Shown: positions 51,163-59,923, numbered from the stretch's first letter. The stretch is 64,000 nt of DNA from Pseudomonas sp. 6D_7.1_Bac1 (GCF_025465945.1 NZ_JANLNW010000050.1:62001-126000), one strand, 5' to 3'. The notes: generated by a model from the letters alone, not told the origin. Translations and numbers: made by a program.

Positions 51163-51206
51163 TGGTGTCCCAGGGCAGGTTCGAACTGCCAACCTTCCCC
51201 TTAGGA
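51163..51206 (-). other. Attachment site: 3' fragment of tRNA-Arg(CCT)
   Basis: On the minus strand, TCCTAAGGGGAAGG (anticodon-loop CCT) leads into the T arm GGCAG-TTCGAAC-CTGCC and acceptor CTGGGACACCA, with CCA at 51163-51165. The 5' half of the tRNA is absent: bases beyond 51206 do not pair with the acceptor or fit a D arm. It is therefore a partial gene, the usual mark of integration into a tRNA 3' end. The integrase gene starts 117 bp away. Confidence 0.85.
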
Positions 51207-51322
51207 TGGTCATCTCAACTCCAGCAGCCATTGACCAAACCCCGTGTTCATTGGGCTTTAAGTCCGGTTGCGTCCGTAAAAACGACCCCGTATAGTTCTT
51301 TTTGCACCCACCATGCACCCAC

Positions 51323-52543
51323 GTGGACAAATTGAAAGAGAAGCTTACGGCCAAACTGCTGGCATCACTGCAGGTCACTGGCAACGGATACGAAGTCCAC
51401 GATACCACCGTCGGCGGTCTATTCGTGCGAGTGACACCCGCCGGCGCAAAGTCATATGTCGTGTCCTGGGCTCGCGGCCGCAAGAAGACATTAGGGCGTG
51501 TTGGCATCCTCACGCTGGACCAGGCCCGAGCCGAGGCAACCCAATATCTCGCAGAGGCGCGAACGCTTGGCGAGCCGCTGGCTGTTACCCAAGGCCGGAG
51601 AGGCGCCACCCTGCCCTCCTTGCGCGAGTTCATCGACGACACCTATATGCCGTGGTTCAAGACGCACCACAAAGGCCACGAGAAGACGCAACACACCCTG
51701 AGCAACAACTTCGACGCGATCATGGCTCTGCGCCTCGATGCGATCACCGGCCGCGACCTGGAGCAGATCCGCACCACCTGGATGCAGGCCGGCAACAAGG
51801 CGTCGACGGTCAACCGAAAGATGGGCTCGATCAGCGGCGTTTTCAGTCGAGCTGTTGAATGGGAGTACATCGGTACACACCCGCTGGCCAAGCTGAAACA
51901 GCTCAAGGTCGACTCAATGGGGCTGGTCCGCTACTTGGACGCAGACGAGACAAAGCGTCTGCGCGAAGCGCTGGATGCCAGGCAGGACGAGATGCGGGCC
52001 GAACGCGAGAGCGCGAACAAATGGCGATTTGACCGAAACAAAAAGCAGCTCCCAAGCCTTCGGGATCTGTCATTCACCGATCACCTGAAGCCGATGGTTC
52101 TCGTGTCACTGAATACCGGCATGAGGCGCGGGGAGCTGTTCGATCTGAAATGGTCAGCGGTGAATTTCGACACGAAGACGATTACCGCCGCCGGCGACAC
52201 AACCAAGACGAGCGACACGCGACACATCCCGATGAATAAGGAGGCCGTGAGCGTTTTGGAGAACTGGAAAAAGCAGGCCGGTAAATCTCGGTACGTTTTC
52301 CCGAGCCAAGAAGGCGACCGCCTTGAGGACGTAAAAAGCGCCTGGCTCAAGCTACTGGAGCGAGCCAAGATTGAGGGCTTTCGCTGGCACGATATGCGCC
52401 ACGACTTCGCCTCACGCCTTGTGATGGCTGGCGTACCGCTCAACACGGTACGGGATCTGCTGGGGCACGCGGATATCAAGATGACTCTGCGCTATGCCCA
52501 CTTGGCGCCAGGTACGAAGGCTGCGGCAGTAGAACTGATCTAG
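51323..52543 (+). CDS. int: Tyrosine recombinase (phage/island integrase)
   Basis: A 406-residue integrase: an N-terminal DUF4102-like/arm-binding domain (DTTVGGLFVRVTPAGAKSYV), a SAM-like core, and the catalytic domain with Arg268 (GMRRGELFD), Lys295, His356-x2-Arg359 (WHDMRHDF), His382 (LLGHADIKM) and Tyr391 (LRYAHLAPG), so it is intact. Starts are weak: GTG 51323 fits the family N-terminus (DKLKEKLTAKLL), TTG 51302 is possible. It should cut at the adjacent tRNA-Arg fragment. Confidence 0.93.
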   Translation: MDKLKEKLTAKLLASLQVTGNGYEVHDTTVGGLFVRVTPAGAKSYVVSWARGRKKTLGRVGILTLDQARAEATQYLAEARTLGEPLAVTQGRRGATLPSLREFIDDTYMPWFKTHHKGHEKTQHTLSNNFDAIMALRLDAITGRDLEQIRTTWMQAGNKASTVNRKMGSISGVFSRAVEWEYIGTHPLAKLKQLKVDSMGLVRYLDADETKRLREALDARQDEMRAERESANKWRFDRNKKQLPSLRDLSFTDHLKPMVLVSLNTGMRRGELFDLKWSAVNFDTKTITAAGDTTKTSDTRHIPMNKEAVSVLENWKKQAGKSRYVFPSQEGDRLEDVKSAWLKLLERAKIEGFRWHDMRHDFASRLVMAGVPLNTVRDLLGHADIKMTLRYAHLAPGTKAAAVELI

Positions 52544-53037
52544 CCTTTGGGCTCAAAAGGAACGATCGTACGACTATCCCGAAACTCATCTACATGCCCA
52601 AGTAGATCGCTCCACCAGCGACGGATAGTGACTCGATCTAGACGGCCCTTGCCTTCTACCGTGAATAAAGTTGCAACTGTCGACTCTTCCGTCGCAAAAA
52701 AGAACGGCGAAGCCTTAATAGTCTCCCAGATTCGCTGCTCTTCATAAGTCAGCAAGCTCGGCAGGTGAAAGCACATATTTATGAACCGCTCGCTTTCATC
52801 GGTAGACCAAACCTCGCTTACAGCGCTAGAAAGAGACCATTTTTCAGTTTCTCCGTCGAAATAAAACGGCGCGTCCAAGTCAAAAGCTATTTCCTCTATA
52901 GCTGCCTCGACAACTCCTGTAATCGACTGTCGGCGAATACGCGAGATCAGCTCGATCATCATCTTTACCTTAGGGTCGAGACGCAGTGTCAACGTCTCTG
53001 TCTTCCGTGCGCCCTGGCTGGGCTTGTTCTTCGCCAT
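52540..53037 (-). CDS. Ribbon-helix-helix-type protein of the element, unknown function
   Basis: A 165-residue protein. Residues 10-50 (TETLTLRLDPKVKMMIELIS then VVEAAIEEIAFD) read as a ribbon-helix-helix DNA-binding unit. The remainder, with LSSAVSEVWSTDESERFINM and LLTYEEQRIWETIKASPFFF, is not recognised. Its stop overlaps the integrase stop by four bases, convergently. It may repress or control integration. The start at 53037 gives the RHH start MAKNKPSQGARKTET. Confidence 0.72.
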   Translation of the reverse strand: MAKNKPSQGARKTETLTLRLDPKVKMMIELISRIRRQSITGVVEAAIEEIAFDLDAPFYFDGETEKWSLSSAVSEVWSTDESERFINMCFHLPSLLTYEEQRIWETIKASPFFFATEESTVATLFTVEGKGRLDRVTIRRWWSDLLGHVDEFRDSRTIVPFEPKG

Positions 53038-53201
53038 CTCGTCCGCACCTGTCAATTTACGCTTAAACCGAATCCTACCTTTTGCGTCCAGCGAAGTCCA
53101 TACGCTCACACACAGCCAATGATTGCAGTTGACGTACACCAAGTACAGCAATAGGATTCACACCGAGCCTTAGTCATCTCGACGGGGATTTGGAGAAACC
53201 C

Positions 53202-53402
53202 ATGGAACAAGCACATCAGATTGCCCCCCTCTCGGTAAGCGTTGAGGACGCAGCAAGGATCGTCGGTTATTCCCGATCGGGCGTTTATGAGTTGATCGCT
53301 TCAGGAGACCTGAAGGCTTTCAAGCTTGGCCGGCGTCGCCTGATCCTGATGGCCGAGCTCAAGGCTTGGATCGAGCGCGCAGCAAAGGAAGGTGCGCGGT
53401 GA
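53202..53402 (+). CDS. AlpA/excisionase-like helix-turn-helix protein
   Basis: A 66-residue MerR-type HTH (helix_turn_helix_17) protein: LSVSVEDAARIVGYSRSGVY, ELIASGDLKAFKLGRRRLIL and MAELKAWIERA. Proteins of this type next to an integrase act as excisionases or AlpA-type activators. GGAG lies six bases before ATG 53202. Divergent from the RHH gene. Confidence 0.85.
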   Translation: MEQAHQIAPLSVSVEDAARIVGYSRSGVYELIASGDLKAFKLGRRRLILMAELKAWIERAAKEGAR

Positions 53403-53545
53403 TAGCGATAACGGTCCAGGGAGCAACACATGAATGGATTCAAACTGGAAGACTGCCCCCAGAGTTGGGGTCAGTGAAAAGAAGTGTCGAGCCAGTGCTA
53501 CCAACACTGACCCGACGTATCGCACAGAGATCTTCGGAGAAACCC

Positions 53546-53644
53546 ATGCAACGCATCGATTCTACAGCCGCTGCGGCCAATGATGCCACCTTCACCCTGC
53601 CACCAAACAATCCGACAGCAATGGTCTGGAGGGTGGCCGCATGA
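53546..53644 (+). CDS. Mini-ORF, 32 residues, first of an overlapping chain
   Basis: MQRIDSTAAAANDATFTLPP then NNPTAMVWRVAA. A GGAGAAACCC ribosome-site context identical in form to that of the AlpA-like gene precedes the ATG, and its TGA overlaps the next ATG (ATGA). Short, not recognised, but the overlaps argue for real translation. Confidence 0.5.
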   Translation: MQRIDSTAAAANDATFTLPPNNPTAMVWRVAA

Positions 53645-53775
53645 ATATCACCATTTTCCTTCTTGACCGCGCTGGTCGCTCGTTCGGCCAACTCACTTTG
53701 CCGGCAACCACACTACTGGTTGACCTGCTGCCTCTGCGCAACCTCGGCACCTGGCGGGTGGGGATGAGCCAATGA
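53641..53775 (+). CDS. Mini-ORF, 44 residues
   Basis: MNITIFLLDRAGRSFGQLTL then PATTLLVDLLPLRNLG, amphipathic. It overlaps the previous and the next gene by ATGA at each end, so translation is coupled. Not recognised; its hydrophobic N-terminus could associate with membrane. Confidence 0.5.
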   Translation: MNITIFLLDRAGRSFGQLTLPATTLLVDLLPLRNLGTWRVGMSQ

Positions 53776-54074
53776 ACCTCGACTGCCCCCAAACTGCAAA
53801 CGATGTAAGTGAGCCAATCATCGAGATGACAGATACCCAGCAGACAGCACTGATAGGGTTGATTGCTGTGGAGCAACGCCACGCAAGCCGTTGGTGGACG
53901 TTCCTAAACGAAATGCGTCGGCGCAACGAATTGCCGGACTGGGTAAAACGTCAGGCCGTCGGTGGCCACGCGGATTACGACCTCTGGAGCGAAAGCCGGA
54001 CAACGCTGAACAATGCGTTGTTTGGCGCCTGTGATCCCGCCCGCCGCGGTAGCTTTCAGCAGGTGGTGCTCTGA
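53772..54074 (+). CDS. Hypothetical phage-type protein, 100 residues
   Basis: MNLDCPQTANDVSEPIIEMT with a later charged helix WWTFLNEMRRRNELPDWVKR and AVGGHADYDLWSESRTTL. It ends in the same operon-like string started by the AlpA-like gene (53202). Not recognised. Confidence 0.6.
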   Translation: MNLDCPQTANDVSEPIIEMTDTQQTALIGLIAVEQRHASRWWTFLNEMRRRNELPDWVKRQAVGGHADYDLWSESRTTLNNALFGACDPARRGSFQQVVL

Positions 54075-54211
54075 ATAACTCAACGCCTAGGAAAGCACAT
54101 CCTGTCTCTAGGCCGGCCAACGAAAGTAATTGCTAACCGGCATGATCCAACAACCCTATACGGGGGCCTGCTCAATTTGAGCGCGCCCTCGCCCCTTCCT
54201 GCGAGCTGCTG

Positions 54212-54631
54212 ATGGCTGTCAGAAAAACCAAGGGCAACATGAAGGCCAAGGCCAAACCATTCGCCATGGTGCTTTGGACTATGGGCCAGTCGGCCCCCTA
54301 TCGCTCGCTGAGTTTCGTTGCCCGCTGCGTTCTAATGGAACTGCACATGCAGTACAACGGTAACAACAACGGCAACCTAGCAGCGACTCGCACAATGGCA
54401 AAAGAATGGGGGGTCAGCTCTCCCAACATCCTGCAAAAGGCGCTGGCAGACCTGCTGACGGGAGGGTGGATCATCCAAACTCGCAGTAGCCTGTTTTCTC
54501 GTCACGGATCGAGGTGCGCGCTCTATGCACTCTCCTGGTACGCGATCGATGAATGTCCTGGCAAAGATCTGGAAGTGTCGTGGACGCACGCTCCACCCAA
54601 AACCGTGCGCGAGCTAACAAATTCGAATTGA
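54212..54631 (+). CDS. Replication-initiator/HTH-like protein
   Basis: A 139-residue basic protein, MAVRKTKGNMKAKAKPFAMV, then FVARCVLMELHMQYNGNNNG and LAATRTMAKEWGVSSPNILQ, a winged-helix pattern of the kind used by phage and plasmid initiators, then LADLLTGGWIIQTRSSLFS and a short tail. It is directly followed by four 17-bp palindromic repeats (54635-54781), which it may bind. Function inferred from that layout only. Confidence 0.6.
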   Translation: MAVRKTKGNMKAKAKPFAMVLWTMGQSAPYRSLSFVARCVLMELHMQYNGNNNGNLAATRTMAKEWGVSSPNILQKALADLLTGGWIIQTRSSLFSRHGSRCALYALSWYAIDECPGKDLEVSWTHAPPKTVRELTNSN

Positions 54632-54634
54632 TCC

Positions 54635-54781
54635 TGTATCGAATCAATACACGTAGCGGTATTGAATCAATACACGTAGAAAATTTCACCGTCCCGCTCT
54701 GTCCGGCTAGGTTCAGAAACCCACCCATCGTGTATTGAATCGATACCACTAAATCAATTCTTCCTGTATCGAATCAATACA
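54635..54781. repeat. Cluster of four 17-bp palindromic repeats (iteron-like)
   Basis: TGTATCGAATCAATACA at 54635-54651 and again at 54765-54781; GGTATTGAATCAATACA at 54658-54674; TGTATTGAATCGATACC at 54731-54747. All are near-perfect inverted repeats centred on one base. Starts are 23, 73 and 34 bp apart. The remainder of 54632-55034 shows no gene. Confidence 0.82.
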
Positions 54782-55034
54782 CCCTTATAGATATCTACCA
54801 ACCAACTCTTCGTGAAAGGTGGTTTTGTAAGAACATCAGCACCAACAAGTCACCTGAATAATGCCTCTGAGGTGAACCAGCGGATACGCCACCATGCCTA
54901 ATGCGACTATTTGCTATTTCCCCGACTTCTGCTCCCCTCCCATCCGGTTCCGAAGCGAATCCCAAAGCCTGTGCTACCTTCAATTGGTAATCGTCTGTCC
55001 ATGATTGTCCATGCGTCACTTGGAGGATTTTGTC

Positions 55035-57324
55035 GTGCTCGAAAGAATCGAAAGGATTCAAGGAATAGGCCTTCTTCACGACGTCAATGGCAAACCTCTG
55101 AAGCTATGGAAGGCACAGTTAATTTACGCGGATAACGGACGAGGAAAATCTACACTGGCAAGTATTCTCCGATCAGCTGCGACGGGAGACCCCACGCTGA
55201 TAACCGAAAGAAAGACCATCGATGCAAGCTTGGCTCCACTGGTAGATCTAACGTTTGGAAGTGGCCATAAAGTCTCTTTTTCGAACGGTGTATGGTCAGA
55301 AAAGAGACAGGAACTCTTGGTGTTTGATGCTGACTTTGTCGAGAAGAATGTTCATTCTGGCGGTATCGTAACTCCTGGACAACGTAAAAACCTGCTTCAA
55401 TTCGCCTTGGGCTCGTCAGCAGTGAAAGCACGTGCGACTGAAGAAGAAACAACTAAGCTCGCAGCAACTGCCAATTCTGAAGTTTCACAAATCACTGCAC
55501 AATTGGCAGGATTTCATCAGGGAATGCTTCTGCCTGCTTTTCAAAAACTCAGTCTTGATCCAAGCGCCGCGACAAAAATAGCAGACCTTCAAAAAAAAAT
55601 TCAAATCGCGAACAACATTAACAATATTCTTGCGCGCCCTCTTCCGGATCAAGCCCCACTACCCACACTTGACCTTGAAAGCTTATTCAAAATATTAAAC
55701 ACCTCCTTAAATGACATACAAGAAGACGCAGAAAGCATCATCCAAAAACATCTCCAACACATATCAAAACCAGATATTGAAAAATGGATTAGTGAAGGGC
55801 AAAAATTCGATGACAGCAAAAATTGCCCTTACTGCGCGCAGAGCACTTCTGAGACAGATTTGATCAAAGCATATAGAACACACTTCAACAAATCCTATGA
55901 AGAGCTAAAACAGCAGGTGTCAGTGCTTGAGCGAGGAATTCAAATTCGGGCATCCGACTCTGTGATTGATGCTTTTGATGTTGGCTTTTCAAAGGCAACC
56001 GCAGCTATTGCTCAATGGATATCCGAGGTAAATACACCTTCATGTAGCTTTGAAAGCGCGAAAGCCAAAGAGCTTATCGGAGCATTGCGAGACTTATTAT
56101 TAAACCTCGCCTCCTCCAAAATCAGCAAGCCACTGGAAGTCATTGGCAATAGTACAGAAAAAAGCCAAGCACAAGAACTTTGGTGTAAAATAATTCAACT
56201 AATGACACAAGCAAACCAGCAAATTCAAGACTCTAAATTACTGATCGAAAAATACAGAACCGGCCTCGCATCTGAAAATGCAACACTGATGAGCCAGCAA
56301 GTAATTGCACTCCAACTGGGAGCGGTTCGGCACAGCAAAGCTGTTACCGCTCTATTCACATCACTTGCTGGGGCAAAACAAAACGCAACTGAGGCAGAAA
56401 CCAAGAAAAAGGCTGCCCGGACGCAGCTAAACGAACAAATGTCAGCGGTATTATCTACTTTTCAAAAGTCCATCAACTCACTGCTTGAGAAATTTGGAGC
56501 GACGTTTCGTATCGAGAAAATGGATTCAAACTTCAGAGGCGGCTCCGCTCGTAGCGAATATGGGTTACGTCTAAGAGGAATGTCAATCTCTCTCGATGGA
56601 ACACCAAAATTCTCCACAGTTCTAAGCGAAGGGGATAAACGAACATTAGCGTTTGCTTTTTTTTGTGGCGACTGTTTCCGCAGATCCAAGTCTATCTCAG
56701 AAAATCGTTGTCATTGATGACCCCATGTGTAGTCTTGACGTCAATCGAAAAAACCAAACCAGAGCAATACTTAAGAGCATCCATGACAAGTCAGAGCAAC
56801 TTATAGTATTGGCTCATGACCCTTATTTTATCCGAGATATGCGTGATGAGTTAAACGCAAAGGACACACCAGCGCTACAAGCCATTCAATTACGACATGC
56901 TGCTAACGGCTATAGCGATCTTGATAAATTTGATGTAGACAAAGAGTGCGAGTCCCCCTTTTATAGACATCATCGGGTACTTACGGAGTTTTGCGCCGGA
57001 GCCCCTCACGACTCAAGGAGTACCGCAAAAGCCATCAGACCATTCTTAGAAGGCTATTTACATCGCCGATTCCCAGGACTACTCCCAAGAGATTCAATGT
57101 TCGGCCAAGTCTTAACTCATATAAGGAATGCAACAACACCGAGCCCCCTAATTTACGCACAAACTCTCGTCGATGAACTTCAAGACATTAACAATTATGC
57201 AGGTCAGTTCCATCATGACACGAATCCAGACTGCGACTCAGTACAGATCACTTCTAGCGAATTATTAACTTACGGCGAAAGAGCCTTAAAGGTAGTTTAC
57301 AGCGGCATGGTCGAGCCTACCTGA
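55035..57324 (+). pseudogene. RloC-like zinc-hook AAA ATPase, split by a frameshift
   Basis: Two frames give one family protein of about 762 residues if the T8 run at 56657-56664 is read as T7: frame 1 is 55035-56717, frame 2 continues to 57324. Features: P-loop YADNGRGKSTLAS (about 32-44), zinc-hook C264PYC267, ABC signature LSEGDKRTLAFA, Walker B KIVVIDDPMCSLD, His loop VLAHDP. The C-part has R668-x3-E672 (RPFLE) and His726/727 (FHHD), resembling the anticodon-nuclease residues of PrrC/RloC. GTG 55035 has GGAGGA ahead. AT-rich, hence foreign. Either a broken gene or one expressed by slippage. Confidence 0.75.
56657..56664 (+). other. T8 slippery tract at the frameshift
   Basis: GCTTTTTTTTGTGG: eight T at the junction between the two reading frames. 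Reading it as seven T joins LAFAFF directly to VATVSAD, the expected protein. Long homopolymers are typical of phase variation and transcriptional slippage, but sequencing error or recent decay fit equally well. Confidence 0.75.
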
Positions 57325-57381
57325 ATCTGTAAATCCATATCAGACTGCATGCTGGTTTGGTTGTTGTCCTTTCACTTAAAC

Positions 57382-57647
57382 GCCCTCAAACCTGAGGGCA
57401 TCTCCACTTCTAAACTTTCGTAGTGCCCGATCCATCCTCAGGCTGAGGGCGAAAGGTGAAGAGGTAGCCCTACCCCTGGCCAAGGGTCAGATCTCAAATC
57501 TGACCCTTCTGGATTTCAAATCCGAAAGTGGGGATGGTCCAAAACTGGGCCATCGTCGGTGTACTCAAATCTGAGTACACCAGGTGCTTGGACGAGATGT
57601 GAGCAAAATTCCGCGCATCTGGCTAATGCCCTCAAATCTGAGTGCAT
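57382..57647. repeat. Array of hairpins with CTCAAATCTGAG-type cores
   Basis: Perfect or nearly perfect stems follow each other: 57382-57399 (7 bp), 57436-57448 (5 bp), 57482-57508 (11 bp), 57511-57523, 57533-57554 (8 bp, one G-T), 57558-57581 (10 bp), 57626-57647 (9 of 10 bp). Stem arms differ, but four share the centre CTCAAATCTGA(G) (one with AACC). No gene is visible in 57325-57934; the right part is AT-rich. Confidence 0.85.
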
Positions 57648-57934
57648 AACCGCGCGCCCGCTGCATGGAACCAAGGTAATTACCCTGCTACTTATCCACA
57701 TAACAAACAAAATAGTCTTCCTATAATCAGAATTGCAGCTGAATATCTCGCATCGATGGCAATCAGCGGAACATTTCGCCTATCTCGCACATCAGATTGG
57801 CCGACTCCGCAAAAGTGTGGAGACGCCCCGCCACCCAATAACGTTAACCCACCGTTATCTAACGTTAGCCAGGCCGGACACCAGGTCGATATGAGCGCGC
57901 ACTGCTACCCTTCGGATTCACATGGAGGGATGCA

Positions 57935-58153
57935 ATGAACAACACGATGATCGCCGGCCTGCTCAACGCACTGAATCAAAACCAACTCGCCCTGGGCGCC
58001 GCTGTAGAAGAGCTCTCCAACTGGGTCGAGCAGCGCGGATCGGCGGACGTCGCCGAAAACGTGCGCGGCGCACTGGCCACTCTGGATGAGAACCTGGAGT
58101 TCATCAGAGACGGAATCACCGAGCTTTCAACCTCGGGCCGACCGCGCACCTGA
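57935..58153 (+). CDS. Small hypothetical prophage protein
   Basis: A 72-residue protein, MNNTMIAGLLNALNQNQLAL then GAAVEELSNWVEQRGSADVA and LDENLEFIRDGITELS, predicted helical. GGAGGG seven bases before the ATG supports it. Similar short helical proteins occur in Pseudomonas prophages; function unknown. Confidence 0.72.
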   Translation: MNNTMIAGLLNALNQNQLALGAAVEELSNWVEQRGSADVAENVRGALATLDENLEFIRDGITELSTSGRPRT

Positions 58154-58246
58154 CTGAGTCCATCTCCTTCCAGCGGGGTTGAAGGCTCGTTGCCGAACAG
58201 ATATACAACCCTCTCAGGGAAATCGCCCTTACCGGAGCAGGAAGAA

Positions 58247-59080
58247 ATGGTAGACCCGATAACAGTAAGCACAGGAGCAGCGGCGGCGGCCTATCTCTCG
58301 AAGGATGGGGTAGCGAAACTTCTGGGGCCCACAGCGGATTACTTGGGCGGAGAGCTAAAAAGTCTCGTAGAGAAAAGCCAAAAAAATTTGGGCGCAATCT
58401 TCAAAAGCGCTACCAGCAAGGCCGGAGACAAGCTGTCGGAACCCGGCGTAGTCAACGCTCGAGTTTTGAAGCACGTCATTGATGAGGGGCGATTTACCGA
58501 GGAGGCGTTATTCGCTGAGTATTTTGGTGGAGTGTTGGCATCGGCTCGCACTCCAGATGGAGTAGACGATAGAGGTGTCTACTACGCCCAGATCGTTCAA
58601 TCCATGTCCGTTTATCAGCTACGCATGCACTACCTTTTTTACTACCTGATGTGGAACCTCGCAAAGGGACGTCAACTGGATCTAAACAGTTACGTAGACC
58701 GTTGCAAGTTGGAGTTGGTGCTACCTGCTAGGGTTTACGAGCGGACCTTTGGGGTAGTGGACGGGCGAAAAGAGATGTCTTTCATTGTTCATGGGCTCTC
58801 GGGCTTAAGTCGAGAAGACCTAATTGAAGAATCCTGGCAATTCGATAATCCTAAGGTATTGAAGGCATCACATATCGAAGTGGACAGCCACGCTTTTTGC
58901 GTTGCACCGACTATCGCTGGAATAGAACTCTTCATTTGGGCGCATGGTATGGGCGAACAAGGGCTGCGGGCCTTTCTCGACCCACAATTAGTAGAAAAAG
59001 ATGAATTAGGTATTGAATTCAAGGAATTAGCTAGATTTAAGACTCAAATGGAAACTCAGCTCACGGGGAGAGGGATCTGA
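58247..59080 (+). CDS. Abi-alpha/DUF4393-like protein (candidate phage defence)
   Basis: A 277-residue protein. After VDPITVSTGAAAAAYLSKDG and a helical LLGPTADYLGGELKSLVEKS, it has FAEYFGGVLASARTPDGVDD and VQSMSVYQLRMHYLFYYLMW, which resemble the Abi-alpha (DUF4393) pattern of an essential helical core. Overall identity is too low to be sure. ATG 58247 gives the compact start; an in-frame Met at 58190 lies ahead. It sits between two hairpin arrays and next to an RloC-like gene, a typical defence-cargo setting. Confidence 0.5.
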   Translation: MVDPITVSTGAAAAAYLSKDGVAKLLGPTADYLGGELKSLVEKSQKNLGAIFKSATSKAGDKLSEPGVVNARVLKHVIDEGRFTEEALFAEYFGGVLASARTPDGVDDRGVYYAQIVQSMSVYQLRMHYLFYYLMWNLAKGRQLDLNSYVDRCKLELVLPARVYERTFGVVDGRKEMSFIVHGLSGLSREDLIEESWQFDNPKVLKASHIEVDSHAFCVAPTIAGIELFIWAHGMGEQGLRAFLDPQLVEKDELGIEFKELARFKTQMETQLTGRGI

Positions 59081-59139
59081 GTTCGAGCCTCACTTGCGGC
59101 GAGCCTGACAGCAGGCTGGAGCAGGCGGTAAATGTGATC

Positions 59140-59923
59140 ATGGCTCACATTTGAGCCATCCGAGGCAAAGTGAGACTCCATCACTTTACCCCGGGTTGCA
59201 TCCCTGCTGGTTTTACGAGCAGATCGTAAATAGCCCTTTGGCGAAAAGGCGAACTACCGAGGATTTCTCTGTGGTTCGAAAATCCCACCGTTCAGGGGTA
59301 TTTCCCCAGTGGGGGATCATCCAGATTTTGACGCATAGCTCTGCCTCAGTGCGCGACACCGGTTTCCCACCAACGGTGTAAAACTGCCCTGCCATATCAG
59401 GAGCCTTGGTGAGCTGGTCCAGAGCCGTCCCCTCAAGCACGGATGTTTAACCCCCGCTGGTCACGGAGCCTCACTGATGGATGGCGCAAATCTGCGCCAT
59501 CAATTCCGCGACACGTTTTCATTATTCGCGAAACGTGTCGCGACACCTGCCCTACCGAAATGGGAGGTCAGGTCCAATGTCCAGCAATCGGGCTTTGGCC
59601 ACCACCTGGATCTAAAATCCATGTCCGATCTGAAATCCAACTTCCCCCAGTGAAAAGCGTTAGCGCTCGATCCGCACGACCCTGCAACGGGGTAATGGCC
59701 AAGTTCTTCCAACTTGGTCAGATTTGAAATCGGTACAAGGTGTGGTGCTGATGACCATTCCTCCACAGATCACAACCCTGTATCACTTTGCCTACCATCG
59801 ACTTACTGCAACAGAAACGCCCTCCTCGATCCGCTGCAAACCAACTATTTCAGTCCCATTTAATCCGGTTACGTGTAGCACTTTATGTGCACCCATAAAG
59901 CACTGGATAAATGATCAGATCAT
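59140..59923. repeat. Second hairpin-dense non-coding stretch
   Basis: Perfect stems: 59140-59159 (8 bp), 59167-59187 (7), 59212-59230 (7), 59296-59308 (GGGG/CCCC inside CCCAC/GTGGG), 59480-59501 (9, loop AATC), 59507-59542 (12), 59697-59719 (9, one G-T), 59881-59900 (7), 59911-59923 (6). GATCTAAAATCCA and GATCTGAAATCCA also repeat at 59609-59639. No convincing gene in 59081-59972. Confidence 0.85.

Noticed and set aside
51160..51210. A complete tRNA gene
   Set aside because: Only the anticodon loop to CCA matches; no D arm or 5' acceptor strand is present.
54635..54781. LexA boxes
   Set aside because: The CTGT...ACA spacing does not fit CTGT-N8-ACAG; the centres are AATC-type with 17-bp units.
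57382..57647. CRISPR-like array
   Set aside because: Inverted, not direct, repeats of varying length; no uniform spacer size and no cas genes.
59213..59440. 75-codon minus-strand frame
   Set aside because: Lies across several hairpins, has no ribosome site and no family similarity.
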